Position numbers and translations under genes: made by a program. This document shows positions 49,370 through 55,143 of a DNA stretch of 55,143 bases, piece by piece (within the stretch, counting starts at the first letter, position 1; each line of letters begins with the position of its first letter). The stretch spans positions 1 to 55,143 of IMG/VR virus record IMGVR_UViG_3300033153_005039. One strand, 5' to 3'. The notes under the pieces were generated by a model. It searched no databases and was not told where the DNA came from. It saw only the letters and a list, made by a program, of their open reading frames with translations. The DNA comes from a virus.

Positions 49370-49621
49370 CTAACCGCTTTTCTTAGATTTCTTTTGTTTT
49401 TTCGCGTACCTATTTAATAGGTCTGGCTCCGCGCCCTCGATACATCGGAGCGTCCCGCGAGTGATTCCTTGAAACCCTTTGACAATGCGGGATATATGCG
49501 ATTCGTCCAGCATTGCAGCAAGGGCAATCTCGCGCTGGCTGTATCCAAGCCCCTTTAAGCGTTTAATAATCACCATTGCAGCGTCCCGGCGTTTTTGGTT
49601 GTTGAGTTTGTTTGTGCACAT
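49370..49621 (-). CDS. Helix-turn-helix regulator of the divergent switch, 83 aa
   Basis: Residues 20-52 (IIKRLKGLGYSQREIALAAM then DESHISRIVKGF) form a helix-turn-helix; the tail is basic (RYAKKQKKSKKSG). ATG at 49621 preferred; the frame is open further up but lies in the promoter. The predicted transcription start is at or next to this ATG, and no ribosome site precedes it, so the mRNA seems leaderless, as for lambda cI from PRM. It probably represses the adjoining promoters. Confidence 0.8.
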   Translation of the reverse strand: MCTNKLNNQKRRDAAMVIIKRLKGLGYSQREIALAAMLDESHISRIVKGFQGITRGTLRCIEGAEPDLLNRYAKKQKKSKKSG

Positions 49622-49627
49622 GCAGAG

Positions 49628-49656
49628 AATATAACACACTTAAATGTTTTTTGCAA
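49628..49656 (-). promoter_or_regulatory. Leftward promoter of the HTH regulator (PRM-like)
   Basis: Minus-strand TTGCAA and TATATT are separated by 17 bases. The -35 abuts the -35 of the rightward promoter (49657). The spacer contains CTTAAATGTTTT, part of a direct repeat. Confidence 0.7.
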
Positions 49657-49676
49657 TTGACATCCTTAAATTTTTC
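49639..49676. promoter_or_regulatory. Direct repeat, probable operator sites in the divergent promoters
   Basis: CTTAAATGTTTT (49639-49650) and CTTAAATTTTTC (49665-49676) lie in the spacers of the leftward and rightward promoters, 26 bases apart, on the same strand. They are the obvious binding sites for the HTH regulator, but no footprint is available. Confidence 0.5.
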
Positions 49677-49685
49677 GTTTATAAT
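49657..49685 (+). promoter_or_regulatory. Rightward early promoter
   Basis: TTGACA, a 17-base spacer and TATAAT, both boxes perfect. It drives the structured leader and the replication operon from 50024 on. Confidence 0.88.
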
Positions 49686-49751
49686 CCAAGCGTACACTCA
49701 AGTCCTCCCCCACGGAATGGGCTTTGAGGCCGGGGGTGACACGGAGGTTGC

Positions 49752-49770
49752 CCCCGGTGAACCTTGAAAA
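49752..49770 (+). repeat. 19-bp repeat in leader, copy 1
   Basis: CCCCGGTGAACCTTGAAAA, overlapping the 3' arm of the first hairpin. An exact second copy lies 96 bases downstream in the same position relative to another hairpin. Confidence 0.9.
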
Positions 49771-49847
49771 TAAAATAGAATCCTCATCAGAGGTTTCCTT
49801 GCCGACAGGGGCAAGCCACAATTAATGGGAGGTGGCCTGTCACATCT

Positions 49848-49866
49848 CCCCGGTGAACCTTGAAAA
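49848..49866 (+). repeat. 19-bp repeat in leader, copy 2
   Basis: Exact copy of 49752-49770. The hairpin arms upstream differ in sequence but both pair, so the structure appears to be conserved in the duplicate. Confidence 0.9.
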
Positions 49867-50023
49867 GTTATTGAAGTGGGCTGCCGGAAAGCTTAAACGT
49901 CACTGGCAATACTAGTCAGCCACACAAGCCTCTACCGACAGTCCTCTTGAATAACTGCGCTGTAAGGAATTCAGCCGGGGGACACCAGACGCGATTCTGA
50001 TCCCCCGGCACCTGGAGGACACG

Positions 50024-50323
50024 ATGGAAAAAATGACACTGGATGAATTACTACACCACATAAACTGCTTTGGCGAGGCGAACGAATCAAGCACGGCGAA
50101 CATTATCCACGCCTTCATTAAGAAAAACCGCGACGCCCTCACCGCTGGATTGCAGAAGCCTTTGAGGTTTAAAGAAAAAAACGGGACGTGGGCTGAGGTT
50201 TTTCCCGATGGCGAATATGTCTACGACGATGGAGACGGCAATTCGGCATTGAATTATTACGATAAGCAGGCAGTGATAAACGATTGTAAGCGTCGCGGCC
50301 TGCCCTGTGAATTCATCGAATAG
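50024..50323 (+). CDS. Hypothetical protein, 99 aa
   Basis: First gene of the rightward early operon; CTGGAGGACACG leader directly after the long hairpin. Helical beginning (LDELLHHINCFGE) and a C-terminal beta-containing part ending RRGLPCEFIE. A short leftward ORF at 36179 has a similar ending. Function unknown. Confidence 0.75.
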   Translation: MEKMTLDELLHHINCFGEANESSTANIIHAFIKKNRDALTAGLQKPLRFKEKNGTWAEVFPDGEYVYDDGDGNSALNYYDKQAVINDCKRRGLPCEFIE

Positions 50324-50331
50324 GAGACATC

Positions 50332-50610
50332 ATGGACTGCAAATGGAAACCAATAAGCGAACTCCCGCCCATGAATAAAATCGTCGTTGGATTAGTGCAA
50401 GAATATGGCTCGACGATTTACATGTTATTTTCTACTCACGATATGGGTTCAGGTCGGATTGTTTTTTCGACCAGCGAAGTCACCGTGGATTTCAATCGCG
50501 ACGGGGAGCGAGGGGACTTCAGTCATTGGATCACCCCTCATAAAGTCAACGCAAAACTAATAGCGTGGTGTCCAATACCAAAATTAGATACCACTGAATT
50601 CAAGCTATGA
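50332..50610 (+). CDS. DUF551-like small protein, 92 aa
   Basis: WKPISELPPMNKIVVGLVQEYG at the start and AWCPIPKL at the end match in outline the DUF551 family (W-x-P-x-x-x-x-P ... W-x-P-x-P), frequent in phage early regions. Beta-rich. Role in phage biology unknown. AGGAGACATC leader. Confidence 0.7.
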   Translation: MDCKWKPISELPPMNKIVVGLVQEYGSTIYMLFSTHDMGSGRIVFSTSEVTVDFNRDGERGDFSHWITPHKVNAKLIAWCPIPKLDTTEFKL

Positions 50611-50852
50611 CCACTGAACAAATAACCCGCCCCGGTGTACGTTGCCGCTGCGGACGGCTCCATGCGTTCTCAGATGGACGCTACGGGCTGATGCAACCGT
50701 CGGTATGCTCTGTGGGTGCTTCGGGGGCATTTACCGCCCTGAGAGTGGCGGTCCCGTCCTGTACAGGAACTTACTGGGTGCCGTGCATGAGCTGGAGTCA
50801 GTGGAAATTTTGCACAAAGGGTATTGATTATGAGCGTACATTTTTCAAGTAA
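50607..50852 (+). CDS. Uncertain small ORF, 81 aa
   Basis: ATG overlaps the previous stop. The start (GVRCRCGRLHAF) looks like a real small zinc motif, but the second half is poor in protein-like patterning. In the +1-related frame, downstream, YRPESGGPVLYRNLLGAVHELESVE reads more like protein (shown here as two short stretches: GGIYRPESGG and LLGAVHELESVEIL). A frameshift in the gene or an assembly indel would explain this. Confidence 0.4.
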   Translation: MTTEQITRPGVRCRCGRLHAFSDGRYGLMQPSVCSVGASGAFTALRVAVPSCTGTYWVPCMSWSQWKFCTKGIDYERTFFK

Positions 50853-51252
50853 AACGCCTGAATGGTCAACACCGCAAGACTTGTTCGACGAGTTGGATCG
50901 TGAATTCGGCTTCAAGCTTGACCCTTGTGCAAATCTAGAGAATCATAAATGCGAGAATTTCTATACCGTCGATAATGATGGGTTGAGTCACGATTGGCAT
51001 TTATTCGGGCCGGTCTTTATGAATCCCCCATATGGTAGAGTTATCGGGAAGTGGGTAAAGAAAGCATACGAGTCAAGCTTGAATGGGGCAACAGTTGTGT
51101 GTCTGCTCCCGGCGCGAACAGATACCCGGTGGTTCCATGATTACATCTACGGGAAAGCCGAAATAAGATTCATTCGCGGTCGTTTAAAATTCGGCGGATC
51201 TAAAAACTCCGCGCCATTTCCCAGCATGATTGCCATTTTTAGGAAGCCTTAA
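50830..51252 (+). CDS. Phage DNA N6-adenine methyltransferase (Dam, PF05869-type), 140 aa
   Basis: EWSTPQDLFDELDREFGF near the start, DPCAN next, then NPPYG at 65-69 (catalytic motif) and a C-terminal GRLKFGG...APFPSM. This is the phage dam family that modifies adenine. Short form without a separate target-recognition domain. Starts at ATG in the region of AAGGG. Confidence 0.93.
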   Translation: MSVHFSSKTPEWSTPQDLFDELDREFGFKLDPCANLENHKCENFYTVDNDGLSHDWHLFGPVFMNPPYGRVIGKWVKKAYESSLNGATVVCLLPARTDTRWFHDYIYGKAEIRFIRGRLKFGGSKNSAPFPSMIAIFRKP

Positions 51253-51253
51253 C

Positions 51254-51532
51254 ATGAAACGACTCACAAAAAAGCAGCTCGAAACCCTGCGAACCATCAG
51301 GGATAAGCCGGACATCTCGCTACGGGAGCTATCAGAACATGAAGGACTCACGATGAAGGGAAGCTACGACCGCATCAACCAGCTCAAAAGGAAGGGCTAT
51401 CTACACGACGATCATAACAAAGCCAGGTTTCTCAGGCTCACAGACAAGGGCAAGTGCGCCGTGGGCGAACCGCCACCACTGCTCGGCGTGATCGAATCGA
51501 CAGGTGAAATATACGAGAGGGTGATGATATGA
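51254..51532 (+). CDS. Winged-helix DNA-binding protein, 92 aa
   Basis: KQLETLRTIRDKPDISLRELSEHEGLTMKGSYDRINQLKRKGYL, given in parts: LRELSEHEGLT as the first helices, SYDRINQLKRKG as recognition helix and FLRLTDKGK as the wing. This is the MarR/LexA-type winged helix. It probably regulates the early operon or its methyltransferases. Overlaps the next gene by four bases. Confidence 0.82.
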   Translation: MKRLTKKQLETLRTIRDKPDISLRELSEHEGLTMKGSYDRINQLKRKGYLHDDHNKARFLRLTDKGKCAVGEPPPLLGVIESTGEIYERVMI

Positions 51533-52203
51533 GCGACATCCTCAAGATAGAGACCGACCAGTACACGCTGTACAACTGCGACTGCATGGACGTGCTGGCT
51601 ACGATCAAGGCTGATTGCGTGGTGACGGACCCGCCGTATGGGATGAATTGGCCATGCGATATGACACGATTTTCTGGGGGGAACCAAGATAGAAGTTTCG
51701 GAATAAAAAGGGAGCAAGTAATAAACGATGACAGACCATTTGATCCGGTACCTTGGCTAAATTTCAATGAAGTAATCTTATGGGGCTACAATCACTTCGC
51801 ATCAAAATTGCCAGTGGGGACTACGCTTGTCTGGATCAAGAGGCTCGACGGCCTTTATGGAACATTCCTTAGCGATGCCGAATTAGCATGGATGAAGGGC
51901 GGTCATGGGGTCTACTGCCAGAGAGATGTATCGATGTACTCTAAATATGCTGATTCGACTAAAGATTACCCTGATAAACATCCGACAGAAAAGCCAGTCG
52001 GCATCATGGAATGGTGTATTGAGAAATGTAAATCAGATACGATATTCGATCCCTACATGGGATCGGGCACAACGGGCGTGGCGTGCGCCCGGTTAGGTCG
52101 TAAGTTCATCGGGATCGAGATTGACAAGAAATACTTTGATATTGCCGTGGAGAGAATCGACCGTGAACACGCACAGGGCAAGCTGTTTGACACCGCCGAT
52201 TAA
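51529..52203 (+). CDS. DNA methyltransferase, N6-adenine/N4-cytosine, 224 aa
   Basis: VVTDPPYGMNW at 32-42 is the catalytic motif and DPYMGSGTTG at 174-183 the SAM loop; again beta-class order. KHPTEKPV precedes the loop, as usual. Third methyltransferase in the phage, so at least two different target types are likely. Followed by two hairpins in a 133-base gap. Confidence 0.93.
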   Translation: MSDILKIETDQYTLYNCDCMDVLATIKADCVVTDPPYGMNWPCDMTRFSGGNQDRSFGIKREQVINDDRPFDPVPWLNFNEVILWGYNHFASKLPVGTTLVWIKRLDGLYGTFLSDAELAWMKGGHGVYCQRDVSMYSKYADSTKDYPDKHPTEKPVGIMEWCIEKCKSDTIFDPYMGSGTTGVACARLGRKFIGIEIDKKYFDIAVERIDREHAQGKLFDTAD

Positions 52204-52225
52204 GTTTGGTAAGATATCAATGTAC

Positions 52226-52273
52226 ACCTGTCCAGGGCAAAAACCTTACGAGAAGCCCGCATCCTGGACAGGT
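52226..52273 (+). repeat. 11-bp perfect inverted repeat with overlapping terminator-like stem
   Basis: ACCTGTCCAGG (52226-52236) and CCTGGACAGGT (52263-52273) pair fully. CCCGC (52256-52260) in the loop can instead pair with GCGGG (52275-52279), which is followed by TTTTCT. The two structures exclude each other or form a pseudoknot, so this could act as an attenuator. Confidence 0.65.
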
Positions 52274-52288
52274 AGCGGGTTTTCTCTT

Positions 52289-52322
52289 GGAGTCGGGTCG
52301 ATCTAACCCCCGACCCGGCTCC
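52289..52322 (+). promoter_or_regulatory. 12-bp hairpin before the replication gene
   Basis: GGAGTCGGGTCG/CGACCCGGCTCC (eleven Watson-Crick pairs and one G-U) with a ten-base loop. It lies 14 bases before the ATG of the replisome organiser and can affect translation or be part of an origin. Confidence 0.6.
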
Positions 52323-52336
52323 AGCCAGGGGTTAGT

Positions 52337-53134
52337 ATGAACACAGACTTCAGAATCACAACAGACGCGCTAGACCACCCGAAACTGGTAAAACTTAAAC
52401 GTATGACAGGCGATGCCGGGATCATCAGCCTCATGCGGTTGTGGGGATTCACAGCCCGATACCATCCGCGCGGGGATCTGAATGATATGACCCCGGACGA
52501 TATCGAGATATCGGCGAAGTGGGAAGGTCCTGCAGGTGAGTTTTTCAACGCGATCCTGAACCTGAAATTGCTCGATGAATGCTTAGGGCAGTACTCAGTG
52601 CATGACTGGGAGGAACACAATTCATACGCCTATCATGCCCCGGAACGAACAGCTAAGGCTAAGAATGCAGCAAGGATACGATGGGCATCCCAAGAGGATG
52701 CTAGTAGCAATGCTGCGGGCAATGCGGATGGCAATGCCCCTTCTCCTAATCCTAATCCTGTTCCTGATCCTTCTCCCCCTCCTAATCCCTCTCCAAAGAA
52801 AACGCGGACGAAACCTAAGACAAAACAGCCCTCAGATAACAAGACCCGACAGATCACGGACTGTTATCAAGAGCTGTACATCAAGAGGTTCAACAAGAAA
52901 CCGATCTGGGGAGCAGTGGAAGGGAAACGAATTAAGCGTTTACTTACTGACTTCGACGGTGACGCTGACAGGATATGCACGGCATTTGAGAACGCATTCA
53001 AGTCAAAAGAAAAGTTCATGAGCGATAACGTGGGCTCCTTCATGACCTTGACGGCTAAGGCGGTAATCACTAAGGCCGATACTATAACGGGCGTTAAGGG
53101 GCCACGTATGGGCGGGAGGCCGTATTCTGAATGA
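52337..53134 (+). CDS. Replisome organiser/initiator-like protein, 265 aa
   Basis: N-terminal winged-helix-type domain (DHPKLVKLKRMTGDAG, then LMRLWGFTARYHP, then ISAKWEG) as in DnaD-like and O-type phage initiators. A Pro-rich repetitive linker (residues 135-155, PNPNPVPDPSPPPN) and a C-terminal helical domain (YQELYIKRFNKKPIWG). Located immediately upstream of the PP-loop enzyme and DnaB, as initiators are. The linker's DNA is a pyrimidine-rich repeat that may hold the replication origin. Confidence 0.78.
   Translation: MNTDFRITTDALDHPKLVKLKRMTGDAGIISLMRLWGFTARYHPRGDLNDMTPDDIEISAKWEGPAGEFFNAILNLKLLDECLGQYSVHDWEEHNSYAYHAPERTAKAKNAARIRWASQEDASSNAAGNADGNAPSPNPNPVPDPSPPPNPSPKKTRTKPKTKQPSDNKTRQITDCYQELYIKRFNKKPIWGAVEGKRIKRLLTDFDGDADRICTAFENAFKSKEKFMSDNVGSFMTLTAKAVITKADTITGVKGPRMGGRPYSE
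52738..52797 (+). repeat. Pyrimidine-rich tandem repeat inside the replication gene (possible origin)
   Basis: About ten diverged copies of a 6-base unit CCTNAT/CCTTCT/CCCTCT code for the Pro-rich linker. The strand has almost no guanine. Lambda O and related initiators carry their iterons inside the gene, so this may be the origin, though codon bias for Pro/Asn could also create the pattern. Confidence 0.45.
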
Positions 53135-53904
53135 CTGGCTTAATCGAAAAGCAATTATTCGGAACTGTTGACAAGGTGGCGGATGCCATCAAATTGCTTC
53201 GCGCACTTGAACCGAATGATGGTTACTATCTCGCATTCAGCGGCGGTAAAGATTCTGTAACTATCAAGGCGCTGGCTGATATGGCGGGTGTTAAATACGA
53301 TGCCCATTACAGTGTGACGACAATTGATCCGCCCGAACTCGTGAGGTTTATCAGGAATAATCACACTGATGTACACTTTGAAAAGCCGCTCCATCCATAT
53401 TTTCAAGAATTCAAAACTAACGGAATGCCTTTGCGGACAACGCGATGGTGCTGTAAATTACTAAAAGAACGGGCCGGGAAGGGCAGAACCGTTTTGACTG
53501 GCGTGAGAGCAGATGAAAGCATAAAGCGGAAAGGGCGCAAGAAGGTAGAGAATTGCTTGCGTGGTAGTGGCAAGCGTTACGTTCATGTGATATTTGATTG
53601 GACCAATAACGATGTGTGGGATTTTATCAAGCAGGAAAGTTTGCCGTATTGCTCACTTTACAATGAGGGTTACAAGAGAATCGGATGCATCGCATGTCCT
53701 ATGAAGTCGGCAAAATTGCGACAGCAAGAACTTGAACGCTGGCCCAAATATAAAAGAGCTTTCAGAAATGCCTGCCTGAAATATTACAATAAGGGATTGC
53801 CATCAGTAAAGAGGTGGGAGAGCGGAGAGGCAATGTGGCAATGGTGGATTAGCGATGAGTCTTTACCGCAGTTCGATGATGATGAATTGGGATTATTCGC
53901 ATGA
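53131..53904 (+). CDS. PAPS-reductase/PP-loop family enzyme, 257 aa
   Basis: PP-loop SGGKDS at 37-42 binds ATP or a related nucleotide; RTTRWCCKLLKE and IGCIACPM cysteines in the second half are typical of the CysH/DndC-like group and may bind an iron-sulfur cluster. Phages carry such genes near replication genes, and DNA phosphorothioation or other sulfur chemistry has been proposed for relatives. The neighbouring methyltransferases make a DNA-modification role plausible. No Dnd partner genes are seen. ATGA overlap with DnaB. Confidence 0.85.
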   Translation: MTGLIEKQLFGTVDKVADAIKLLRALEPNDGYYLAFSGGKDSVTIKALADMAGVKYDAHYSVTTIDPPELVRFIRNNHTDVHFEKPLHPYFQEFKTNGMPLRTTRWCCKLLKERAGKGRTVLTGVRADESIKRKGRKKVENCLRGSGKRYVHVIFDWTNNDVWDFIKQESLPYCSLYNEGYKRIGCIACPMKSAKLRQQELERWPKYKRAFRNACLKYYNKGLPSVKRWESGEAMWQWWISDESLPQFDDDELGLFA

Positions 53905-55143
53905 ACGACACACAGCCAAAACCGCCACCGCATAACCTGGAAGCTGAACGAGCCATACTCGGATGCTGTCTGCTCGATCGTCGCGCCTTGATAACCGTGC
54001 TGTCGAACGTGAAGGCCGTGGACTTCTTCCATCCACCGCACCGGATCATATTCGAGGCGATACTGGCACTGTACGAGGCGAACGTGTCCCCGGACTACGT
54101 GTCGTTAACTCAACACTTACTTACTTTAAATAACCTTGAGGCTGCCGGTGGCGGGGAGTATATCGCTGGTTTAACTAACGTGGTCCCGAGTGTCCGGAAC
54201 GCGAATCACTACGCGGAGATAGTCCGGAACGCGCACGGTTATCGCAGATTGATCCGTTTGGGCAACGAACTGCAAAAACTGGCACTAGACCCGAAGCAAA
54301 TGAGCCTGACTGATATCCAGAACCACGCCCTCGATTCCCTGATGGACATAGGAGCAGCCCAGGCCAGCGACAAGGCGCATAGTATCTTCGAGACGTCCAA
54401 TGCATCAGCTCATCACGCGCAGCTCGTTAGGGAGGGCGTGAGGCGCAAGCCAATAAATCTTGGTTATCAGTGCCTTAACGAGCGTGTCGGACTTGAACCG
54501 GGTAATCTGGCATTCATCGGTGGCTATACGTCAACAGGCAAAACGACACTCGCAGTGAATATAGTCAAGAGGATGGTGCTTGCAGGGGAGTCAGTTCTAT
54601 TCCTGAGCATGGAAATGACAGAGCGGGAGATTGATCACAAGTTCGCATCCTGTATTACGGGACTGAGAGGCGGCGTTTTTAAATACGGTAATTTCTGGGA
54701 CCCAGGGACGTATCCTGAAGAATGGCGCGTATATACTGACGCGATAGTGCAGATGGATGAAAAGCTCTGGATTAAGCATGTTGATCGTAATCCAACAGAC
54801 AAGAATATCTCGCGAATCGTCAAGCAGGAAATGCTTGAACATCCACAAATCGGGCTTGTCGTGATCGATTATCTACAGCAAATCGAGTTGGATACAAATA
54901 GTTACGTGACTGAATATTTCAGAGTCAGTGAAGTTACGCGGGCAATGAAGCGGATGGTGAACGAGTGCAAGGTTGCCGGGTTGGTACTGTCGCAATTCAA
55001 TCGACCGGACAGGGGGGACCCGAATCGACCACCGCGATTAACCGACATGCGCGGGTCCGGTGTCATTGAGGAAGTGGGCGGGATGCTGTTTTTAATCAAC
55101 GTGATTGGAGGCAAGGGTGAGGATATTGACGGTAAGTTAGTGG
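53901..55143 (+). CDS. dnaB: Replicative DNA helicase DnaB (continues at left edge)
   Basis: DnaB helicase. N-terminal domain PHNLEAERAILGCCLLD; Walker A GGYTSTGKTT at 207-216; Walker B LVVIDYLQQ around 319-327; then SQFNRPDRGD and the DMRGSGVIE motif for the last RecA-type elements. Unwinds DNA at the phage fork and loads with the initiator upstream. Frame runs through the circular junction to give about 464 residues. Coupled by ATGA to the PP-loop enzyme gene. Confidence 0.95.
   Translation, partial: MNDTQPKPPPHNLEAERAILGCCLLDRRALITVLSNVKAVDFFHPPHRIIFEAILALYEANVSPDYVSLTQHLLTLNNLEAAGGGEYIAGLTNVVPSVRNANHYAEIVRNAHGYRRLIRLGNELQKLALDPKQMSLTDIQNHALDSLMDIGAAQASDKAHSIFETSNASAHHAQLVREGVRRKPINLGYQCLNERVGLEPGNLAFIGGYTSTGKTTLAVNIVKRMVLAGESVLFLSMEMTEREIDHKFASCITGLRGGVFKYGNFWDPGTYPEEWRVYTDAIVQMDEKLWIKHVDRNPTDKNISRIVKQEMLEHPQIGLVVIDYLQQIELDTNSYVTEYFRVSEVTRAMKRMVNECKVAGLVLSQFNRPDRGDPNRPPRLTDMRGSGVIEEVGGMLFLINVIGGKGEDIDGKLV
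55107..55143. repeat. 37-bp direct terminal repeat, right copy
   Basis: Exact copy of bases 1-37. Removing one copy gives a unit genome of 55,106 bp. Position 55107 is a codon boundary of the helicase gene, and position 1 continues the same frame. Confidence 0.95.

Larger units (their letters stand above)
49692..50009 (+). ncRNA. Structured leader RNA with duplicated hairpin modules
   Basis: No ORF with a ribosome site lies between the early promoter and the first gene. Hairpins: CCGGGGG/CCCCCGG at 49730-49757; CTTGCC/GGCAAG at 49798-49815; GGGAGGTG/CATCTCCC-type at 49827-49850; GTGGGCTG/CAGCC-A-CAC at 49876-49925; and a perfect nine-pair GCCGGGGGA/TCCCCCGGC at 49974-50009 with an inner CAG/CTG. 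The first and third are each followed by the same 19-base sequence. The last hairpin abuts the gene's ribosome site. A regulatory or self-standing ncRNA is likely. Confidence 0.6.

Noticed and set aside
1-55143. CRISPR array, tRNA genes or integrase/attP
   Set aside because: Reading both strands I saw no spaced identical repeats, no convincing cloverleaf and no recombinase motif. A tRNA scan was not possible, so small tRNAs could have been missed.

Overview
The window is a complete, circularly closing genome of a tailed bacteriophage. The first 37 bases are repeated exactly as the last 37, and a DnaB-type helicase gene runs off the right edge and resumes in frame at the left edge, so the unit genome is about 55,106 bp. 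Gene content points to a siphovirus: Mu-like head genes (DUF935 portal fused to MuF, protein I-type protease with nested scaffold, DUF1320 connector, protein G-type morphogenesis factor), a tape measure with a frameshifted tail chaperone, no sheath, no transposase and no recognisable integrase. Nearly all genes have GGAG-type ribosome sites and sigma70-like promoters, so the host is a bacterium with standard Shine-Dalgarno initiation. The host itself cannot be named. One small cysteine-rich gene resembles proteins I associate with anaerobes.

Layout. (1) A divergent switch at 49.63-49.69 kb: a small HTH regulator is read leftward and a 340-nt structured leader rightward, from back-to-back sigma70 promoters. 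(2) The rightward early/replication block (50.0-55.1 kb, wrapping to 1-2.4 kb): small proteins, a phage Dam-type adenine methyltransferase, a winged helix protein, a DPPY methyltransferase, a replisome organiser, a PAPS-reductase-like PP-loop enzyme and DnaB helicase. (3) 2.4-8.8 kb: a lipoprotein, a candidate small RNA, a ParB-methyltransferase fusion, a probable small terminase and about 18 tiny genes, served by a family of extended -10 promoters. (4) 8.8-35.5 kb, rightward late genes: terminase, portal-MuF, protease/scaffold, two decoration proteins, major capsid, connectors, tail tube, chaperone G/GT, tape measure, tail tip, beta-helix spike, a second tail-tube-like protein, holin-type membrane proteins and a four-gene sugar-modification cassette. 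(5) 35.5-49.3 kb, leftward: about 42 tightly overlapping small genes, with a Cas4/RecB-like nuclease, a gp3/RDF-like protein, a J-domain protein, an MmcB-like nuclease and the endolysin.

How it works together. The HTH regulator probably sets the balance between the leftward operon and the rightward replication operon. Three DNA methyltransferases plus the PP-loop enzyme suggest that the phage marks its own DNA. Late genes build a Mu-like head on a non-contractile tail. Lysis is split: holin-like genes lie in the late operon and the lysozyme in the leftward operon.

The most unusual signals are the structured leader with duplicated hairpin modules, a compact anti-Shine-Dalgarno-rich candidate sRNA, leaderless start sites, gene-junction sequences that recur like cassettes, a beta domain inserted at four places in three virion proteins, and the glycan-type cassette. 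Functions are assigned from motifs read by eye; no database search was possible.
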